Positions 4,306 to 9,121 of a stretch of 9,121 nt of DNA are shown here, piece by piece. Below the pieces are notes generated by a model. The model saw nothing but the letters and a program-made list of their open reading frames with translations. It was not told the origin of the DNA and made no database searches. The translations under genes and the position numbers were made by a program. The first letter of the stretch is position 1, and each line of letters opens with the position of its first letter. Location: NCBI GenBank assembly GCA_016870675.1, contig VGAU01000057.1:1-9121 (forward strand). The letters run 5' to 3'. Source of the stretch: Actinomycetota bacterium. Its GTDB lineage: Bacteria; Actinomycetota; Humimicrobiia; Humimicrobiales; Humimicrobiaceae.

Positions 4306-6513
4306 TTAAAAATTTCTAAGCAATTCCTTTAAACTAGTATATCTCTTTTCAACAATATTTCTATTTACTGCCATCCCTATTGCCTTTTTACTTCCAACTA
4401 TTACTGCAAGTTCCCTGGCCCTTGTAATCGCTGTATAAAGTAAATTTCTTTGCAGCAGCATATAATGAGAAGTTAAGATGGGTATTATGACACATTTAAA
4501 CTCAGACCCTTGAGATTTATGAATAGATATAGCATAAGATAAACTTATTTCATCCAGCTCAGAAAAATCATAACTAACATTTCTGCCATCAAAATTTACT
4601 GTGATTTCTTCCATTTCCATATCTATACCGCTTATAAATCCTATATCCCCATTATAAACATCTTTCTCGTAATTATTTTTTAACTGTATTACTTTGTCAT
4701 TTAATCGGTACTGCACAGAACCTCTTAACACTTTTTGACTATTAAAATTTAAAATATCCTGAATTCTGGAGTTTAAATTATTAACTCCTACAATTCCTTT
4801 ATTGGTAGGAACCAGAACCTGGACATCATAAAGAGGATTATAATTAAAACTCTCAGGAATCCTTCTGGTTAATAGATTTAATATCAAATCAACAACTTCT
4901 TCAGGCTCTTCTTTTTCAATAAAGAAGAAGTCATTATTTTTTGGTTTACCGATATATGGAAACTGTCCATCCCGGACTTTATGGGCATTATGTATAATAA
5001 GACTTTCACCTTCCTGCCTGTATATATTTTTAAGTTCAATTACAGGAACCATACCTGAACTGATTATATCACTTAAAACGTTTCCAGGACCTACTGCGGG
5101 TAATTGGTCTATATCACCTACAAAAATGACACGGGTTTGAGGTTTTATGGCTAAAAGCAAATTTCTCATCAACCTTATATCCAGCATTGAAGCTTCATCA
5201 ATTATTACAATATCTGCATTAATAGGGTTTTTTTCATTTTTTAAAAATTTATTTAATTTTGGGTTGTAATTTAGAAGCCTGTGTATAGTTTTTGCTTCCT
5301 TACCAGTAGTCTCATACAGCCTCTTAGAAGCTCTTCCCGTTGGAGCGCCTAAAAGAACGCTTTTATTTTCCTTTTCAAAAATTTTTATAACAAAATTCAG
5401 TATAGTACTTTTTCCTGTACCGGGACTTCCGGTTATAACCAGTATTTTTTCAGTTACCGCCTTTTCAATAGCTTTTATCTGAATATCATCCAGAATTATT
5501 CTTTCTTTTGATGCCAGATTATTTATTAAATCGTATACACCATCCTTTTTGCTTCCCTCTGTCTTATGTTCCATCCCATGTTCCTTACCCTTATATTCCT
5601 TATGTTCTACCTCTTCACCTAAAAGCGCCAGAATTTTTTCACTTACGTATTTTTCAGCATTATAGATACTGGCAAGATAAACTTTGCTCACAACATTATC
5701 TTTAACAATAATTATTTTTCCATCCTCTTCAAGTTTACTTAAAGCATCGATAATCTTTCCTAATTCCGTGCAAAGAAAATTCTCTGATATCTCTATAAAT
5801 TCTTCATATGGGAAGTAGCAATGCCCTTCATCCTCTGCAGACTTTAGTAAATGAATTATTCCTGCCTTTATCCTGAACAACGAATCTTTTTCAATACCTG
5901 TTTTTAATGCAATTTTATCTGCAGTTTTAAAACCTATTCCAAATATATCCTCTGATAGCCTATAAGGGTTTACCTTTATAACATTTATGGAATTATCACC
6001 GTAATTATTATAAATTTTTGTAGCGTAAGTATTGCTTATTCCATAAGATTGCAAAAAGATCATAACCTCTCTTATATTTTTGTGTTTTTTCCAGGATTTT
6101 GAAATTAAATTTATTCTTTTTTTACCAATACCATCTATCTCATTTAATCTTTTTTGCTCTTCATCCAGTATTTTTAAAGTGTCAAGCTTAAAATGGGAAA
6201 CTATTCTGTTTGCCATTACAGGTCCAATACCTTTTATTAAACCTGAGCCTAAATAATTCTCGATACCAACAGCAGTAGCTGGTTCAGTTGTCTTAATACT
6301 TTCAATTTCAAATTGTTGTCCATAATTCTTGTTTAAAATCCATTTTCCAGTCACTTCCAATTTTTCACCACATTGAAGCTCAAAGGCATTTCCTACAATT
6401 GTTACCAGATTATTATCTTCTAACCTTACTTTTCCAACCATAAACCCGGTTTCAGAATTTTTAAAAATAATCTTCTCTAAAATTCCTCTGATTTTACTTT
6501 TTTGATTGTTCAT
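4306..6513 (-). CDS. recD2: RecD2-type ATP-dependent SF1B DNA helicase (RecD/TraA family)
   Basis: RecD2 is a 5'-3' DNA helicase that works without RecBC in repair and replication-fork maintenance. At 735 residues it has the usual family length. Order: N-terminal OB-like region about 1-75 (RGILEKIIFKNSETGFMVGKV); helix-hairpin-helix repeats about 85-205 (GLIKGIGPVMANRI, LNEIDGIGKKR, IFGIGFKTADKIA); winged-helix part about 206-290; motor from about 335. Motor motifs: Walker A GSPGTGKS 362-369, DEAS 439-442, GDIDQLP 466-472, YRQ 498-500, SIHKSQGSEF 663-672 and YTAITRA 693-699, all intact. Residues 301-325 are a hydrophilic, repetitive insert (EHKEYKGKEHGMEHKTEG) between the N-terminal part and the motor. 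It starts seven bases after the proS stop with no recognisable ribosome site, so translational coupling is likely. In many relatives polC follows proS; here recD2 does. I see no terminator downstream. Confidence 0.95.
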   Translation of the reverse strand: MNNQKSKIRGILEKIIFKNSETGFMVGKVRLEDNNLVTIVGNAFELQCGEKLEVTGKWILNKNYGQQFEIESIKTTEPATAVGIENYLGSGLIKGIGPVMANRIVSHFKLDTLKILDEEQKRLNEIDGIGKKRINLISKSWKKHKNIREVMIFLQSYGISNTYATKIYNNYGDNSINVIKVNPYRLSEDIFGIGFKTADKIALKTGIEKDSLFRIKAGIIHLLKSAEDEGHCYFPYEEFIEISENFLCTELGKIIDALSKLEEDGKIIIVKDNVVSKVYLASIYNAEKYVSEKILALLGEEVEHKEYKGKEHGMEHKTEGSKKDGVYDLINNLASKERIILDDIQIKAIEKAVTEKILVITGSPGTGKSTILNFVIKIFEKENKSVLLGAPTGRASKRLYETTGKEAKTIHRLLNYNPKLNKFLKNEKNPINADIVIIDEASMLDIRLMRNLLLAIKPQTRVIFVGDIDQLPAVGPGNVLSDIISSGMVPVIELKNIYRQEGESLIIHNAHKVRDGQFPYIGKPKNNDFFFIEKEEPEEVVDLILNLLTRRIPESFNYNPLYDVQVLVPTNKGIVGVNNLNSRIQDILNFNSQKVLRGSVQYRLNDKVIQLKNNYEKDVYNGDIGFISGIDMEMEEITVNFDGRNVSYDFSELDEISLSYAISIHKSQGSEFKCVIIPILTSHYMLLQRNLLYTAITRARELAVIVGSKKAIGMAVNRNIVEKRYTSLKELLRNF
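5539..5613 (-). repeat. Low-complexity coding insert in recD2 (residues 301-325)
   Basis: A 25-residue charged stretch with imperfect repetition of E-H-K/G units (EHKEYKGK, EHGM, EHKTEG), encoded by similar GAACATAAG/GAACATGGG words. It falls in the linker between the HhH/winged-helix half and the helicase motor, where a flexible expansion would be tolerated. Confidence 0.65.
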
Positions 6514-6520
6514 TTTGAGT

Positions 6521-7915
6521 TTATCTGAGATTATTTGCAGCCTTAAATTCTTTTATAAACTTTGGAATGGAATCCACGGGTAGTTCTACTCTCTTACCGT
6601 CTTTCCTATACTCAACATCAATTAATTTACTGCCCAGAAATTTCCTGCCTAAAATAAATCTAAGAGGAAACCCTATTAAATCTGAATCTTTAAATTTTAT
6701 TCCTGCGCTTACATCTCTATCATCATAAAGAACTTCTACATCTAATTTTTTTAAAGTCTTATATATCATGTCACTTGCTTTAGATAACTCGCTATTTTTT
6801 TCAGTGGTAACAATAATATTAACTGTAAATGGAGCTATAGAAGGCGGCCATTTTATCCCTTTATTGTCGTGCAGTTGTTCTATCGCTGCAGCCAGTATTC
6901 TAGTGACCCCTATTCCGTAACAGCCCATAACTAAAGGCTTCAACTTTCCATCTACATCAAGAAATCTGGCATCCAGCTTTTCACTGTATTTATCGCCCAA
7001 CTTGAAAATATGTCCAACCTCAATTCCTTTTTCAATCTTCAGTTCTTTCCCGCAATTACTACATCTGTCTTCCTGCTCTGGCTCGGGATAGGGATAAGTA
7101 AAATCACCCAGCTTATTTATTTTATTATCTTTATTTTCCTTACCAGTCTTTTCCTTCACAGTTTTTTCCTTATTGGTCTTCTCCTTACCAGCCTCTGAAA
7201 TGGATTTTGACATTTCATATTTTGCTGAATAACCGCATACCGGACAAAAAGCCAATTTTTCTTCACCATTTTCAGCAATTACCATAAATTCATGTGAAAA
7301 CTTTCCGCCGATCAGCCCCGTCTCAGCCTCAACCACCCTGTACTGGAGACCAATTCTTTCAAGTATCCTGCAATAAGCATCGTACATACTCTTATAAATA
7401 ATCCCCAAATCATCATCGTTCCTGCAGAAACTATAGGCATCTTTCATAATAAACTCTCTGGCTCTGAGTAATCCATATCTCGGTCTCATTTCATCCCTGA
7501 ACTTGACCTGGATTTGATATAAATTTACAGGCAGATTTTTATATGATTTCAAATCTAAATATGCCAGATATGTTATTAGCTCCTCGTGAGTAGGTCCAAG
7601 ACAGAAATCCCTTTTGTTCCTATCTTTTAACCTGAACATTTCAGGACCATACTCTTTCCACCTACCTGTCTTTTCCCATAAAACCGAAGGTTGCATAACC
7701 GGTAAATATAACTCGATAGCGCCTGAATTATTCATTTCCTGTCTAATTATCTCTTCAATTTTTTTCAGGACTCTGAATCCCAGTGGCAAAAAAGAATAAA
7801 TACCTGATGCAACTTTTCTGATAAGTCCGGCTCTCAGAGCTAAGGAATGGCTTGGTATTTCAGCTTCGCTGGGTACTTCTTTTAAAGTTGGAATAAAAAA
7901 TTGAGAAAATTTCAA
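6521..7915 (-). CDS. proS: Prolyl-tRNA synthetase, class II, without the INS editing domain
   Basis: Charges tRNA-Pro with proline in the cytoplasm. Bacterial-type features: FFIPTLKEVPSEAEIPSH amino end; class II motif 1 region in 30-80; GPTHEE 107-112; motif 2 region RPRYGLLRAREFIMKDAYSF 144-163; GGKFSHEF 203-210; GIEVGHIFKLG 297-307; motif 3 GCYGIGVTR 331-339; anticodon-binding domain about 362-457. Usual length is about 570; this has 464. The INS domain, about 180 residues that hydrolyse Ala-tRNA-Pro, should lie between residues about 232 and 283, but only about 50 residues are there, including a three-fold EKTxK repeat (245-259). Two Cys pairs, CPVC (224-227) and CSNC (285-288), flank it and may bind zinc. 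The start is TTG at 7913-7915, with GGGAG six bases before it, and gives the family amino end. It lies 21 bases after ispG and 7 before recD2. Confidence 0.95.
   Translation of the reverse strand: MKFSQFFIPTLKEVPSEAEIPSHSLALRAGLIRKVASGIYSFLPLGFRVLKKIEEIIRQEMNNSGAIELYLPVMQPSVLWEKTGRWKEYGPEMFRLKDRNKRDFCLGPTHEELITYLAYLDLKSYKNLPVNLYQIQVKFRDEMRPRYGLLRAREFIMKDAYSFCRNDDDLGIIYKSMYDAYCRILERIGLQYRVVEAETGLIGGKFSHEFMVIAENGEEKLAFCPVCGYSAKYEMSKSISEAGKEKTNKEKTVKEKTGKENKDNKINKLGDFTYPYPEPEQEDRCSNCGKELKIEKGIEVGHIFKLGDKYSEKLDARFLDVDGKLKPLVMGCYGIGVTRILAAAIEQLHDNKGIKWPPSIAPFTVNIIVTTEKNSELSKASDMIYKTLKKLDVEVLYDDRDVSAGIKFKDSDLIGFPLRFILGRKFLGSKLIDVEYRKDGKRVELPVDSIPKFIKEFKAANNLR
7139..7183 (-). repeat. Three 15-base tandem units in proS encoding EKTNK-EKTVK-EKTGK
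   Basis: In-frame imperfect tandem repeat: GAGAAGACCAATAAG, GAAAAAACTGTGAAG, GAAAAGACTGGTAAG, followed by a decayed fourth unit (ENKDN). It sits exactly where the INS editing domain has been lost. Confidence 0.8.
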
Positions 7916-7936
7916 TTTAAGCTCCCTTTTACCTAT

Positions 7937-9001
7937 TTAAACTAATCTTTCTAACTCCTTTTTTAATTCTTTAGCTGCAATATTTTTGTCTACTCTTTTT
8001 ATCACTCTGCCCTTTAAAAATACTGCAGCCTTATCTTTACCAAAGGCTATCCCCAGATCCGCATCTTTTGCCTCTCCAGGCCCATTTACAATACAACCCA
8101 TAACTGCTAATTTCAAATTCTTTTTTATATCTGCGGTCAGCTTCTCAATTTCATCTACAATTCGCTCTAAATCATCCGTCGTTCTTCCGCATGTGGGACA
8201 GGAAATGATATCCACTCCCACCTTTCTTAAGCCTAAACTATTAAGAATTATATATGCAGCTTTTACTTCATCAATTGATTTTCCGGTCAGCGAAACCCTG
8301 ATGGTATCTCCTATTCCTTTAGACAATAAGATACCAATGCCCACTGAAGACTTTATACTGCCCCTGAATTTAGGTCCTGATTCAGTCACACCTAGATGCA
8401 GGGGATAATCAACTTTATTTGATACTAGCTCATATACATTTATGGTATCCAGAACTGATGATGCTTTTGCCGATATTTTAAAATTTTTAAATTTTAATCT
8501 TTCTAAAAATCTAACATTTTCCAGCGCACTTTCAACCATTGAGTTGACAATGTTCCCGTTATTTTCTTTCAAAATCTTTTTATCTATAGAACCCGAATTA
8601 ATTCCAATCCTTACTGTAACCTTTTTTCTTTTAGCTTTTTCTACAATCTCTCCAACTCGCTCGTTTCCACCTATATTACCCGGATTTATTCTTATCCCAT
8701 CAATCCCAATATCCATGCATTCCAGCGCTAACCTGTAATCAAATTGAATATCAGCTACTACTGGAACTGAAAAAATCCCTTCATCAATTAATCGTTTAAG
8801 ATAACTTATGGATATCTTTTCCGGTATCGCTATTCTAATGAGCTCGCAACCACTGCCGATCAGCTCTTTTATTTCACTTCTAATGCCGTCTAAATCCTCA
8901 AGCTTGCTTTTAGTCATAGACTGGACAATAATAGGACTGCTGTCCCCTATTTTTAATTTTCCTATCTGTATAACCCTAGTTTTTTTTCTTTTTATTTGCA
9001 T
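7937..9001 (-). CDS. ispG: 4-hydroxy-3-methylbut-2-enyl diphosphate synthase (IspG/GcpE)
   Basis: Catalyses reductive ring opening of MEcPP to HMBPP, the next-to-last step of the non-mevalonate (MEP) isoprenoid pathway, using a [4Fe-4S] cluster. At 354 residues it is the normal size of the two-domain bacterial form. The TIM-barrel domain spans about 1-250 (IVQSMTKSK, IRIAIPE, VVADIQFDYRLAL, IRINPGNIGG, HLGVTESG). The C-terminal cluster domain carries Cys268 and Cys271 (SCPTCGRT), Cys303 (MGCIVNGPGEA) and Glu310, the expected four iron ligands. All key residues seem intact. The start ATG (8999-9001) gives the family amino end, although no Shine-Dalgarno sequence is evident before it. It lies 24 bases after rseP and 21 before proS, the well-known rseP-ispG-proS arrangement, so it is probably transcribed from a promoter outside the window. 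It shows that this organism makes isoprenoids by the MEP route. Confidence 0.97.
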   Translation of the reverse strand: MQIKRKKTRVIQIGKLKIGDSSPIIVQSMTKSKLEDLDGIRSEIKELIGSGCELIRIAIPEKISISYLKRLIDEGIFSVPVVADIQFDYRLALECMDIGIDGIRINPGNIGGNERVGEIVEKAKRKKVTVRIGINSGSIDKKILKENNGNIVNSMVESALENVRFLERLKFKNFKISAKASSVLDTINVYELVSNKVDYPLHLGVTESGPKFRGSIKSSVGIGILLSKGIGDTIRVSLTGKSIDEVKAAYIILNSLGLRKVGVDIISCPTCGRTTDDLERIVDEIEKLTADIKKNLKLAVMGCIVNGPGEAKDADLGIAFGKDKAAVFLKGRVIKRVDKNIAAKELKKELERLV

Positions 9002-9025
9002 TTAGGATTATTATGTATTTAATTA

Positions 9026-9121
9026 TTACATATTTGTGATATTGAAAGGATTTATTATATCAAAAACAAAACCAATGATAAGTATGGAAACCAGAATGAA
9101 TATTCCTGCAGAATTGATGAT
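9026..9121 (-). CDS. rseP: C-terminal end of an RseP-type site-2 (M50) membrane protease, 5' part outside window
   Basis: The frame open from the window edge to a TAA at 9026-9028 gives 31 residues: IINSAGIFILVSILIIGFVF then DIINPFNITNM. One hydrophobic helix followed by a short polar tail containing a D-I motif matches the last transmembrane helix and tail of RseP/YaeL/RasP proteases, which cut anti-sigma factors and signal-peptide remnants within the membrane. No catalytic motif (HExxH, LDG) is in view. The call rests on the tail pattern and on position just upstream of ispG-proS, where rseP is commonly found. The next gene starts 24 bases later. Confidence 0.75.
   Translation of the reverse strand: MINSAGIFILVSILIIGFVFDIINPFNITNM

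Overview
The window is a stretch of an A+T-rich bacterial chromosome. Every gene I can support lies on the minus strand, so transcription runs from position 9121 towards position 1. The core gene order is rseP (3' end only) - ispG - proS - recD2 - [accessory segment] - nusA - infB (5' end only). The rseP-ispG-proS and nusA-infB neighbourhoods are a common bacterial arrangement, well known in Firmicutes and related deep-branching phyla. Low G+C, a NusA that ends at its second KH domain, TTG starts on proS and nusA, and a shortened ProS fit a low-G+C Firmicutes-like or candidate-phylum (for example Atribacterota-type) bacterium. I cannot fix the phylum from this sequence alone.

Region by region. 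9026-9121 holds the last transmembrane helix of an RseP-type site-2 protease. 7937-9001 is ispG (isoprenoid precursor synthesis by the MEP route). 6521-7915 is proS, which has lost the INS editing domain and carries a Lys/Glu repeat linker in its place. 4306-6513 is recD2, a stand-alone SF1 helicase; many relatives have polC at this position. These four are separated by 24, 21 and 7 bases and look like one operon.

1664-4305 is an accessory segment: a DinB/ClbS-like gene broken by a one-base frameshift, a lipoprotein alpha/beta hydrolase of visibly higher G+C, and the C-terminal stub of a GNAT acetyltransferase lying directly behind the hydrolase stop in the same frame. No rimP is present although this is its usual place. 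The gaps hold inverted repeats, one of which overlaps a possible promoter. Some short motifs in the gaps resemble integron attC boundary sequences, but no integrase is visible and the evidence is weak.

1-1717 restarts the housekeeping block. A good extended -10 promoter is followed by a compact hairpin with a T-run in the nusA leader, then nusA from a TTG start, then the Lys-rich amino end of what is most likely IF-2, which leaves the window. The usual ylxR and L7Ae-family genes between nusA and infB are absent. The core genes serve membrane stress proteolysis, isoprenoids, tRNA charging, DNA repair, transcription and translation initiation. The accessory segment looks like a recent, partly decayed insertion that separated the nusA block from the upstream operon and may be why nusA has its own promoter. 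I saw no tRNA, rRNA, CRISPR array, transposase or plus-strand gene.
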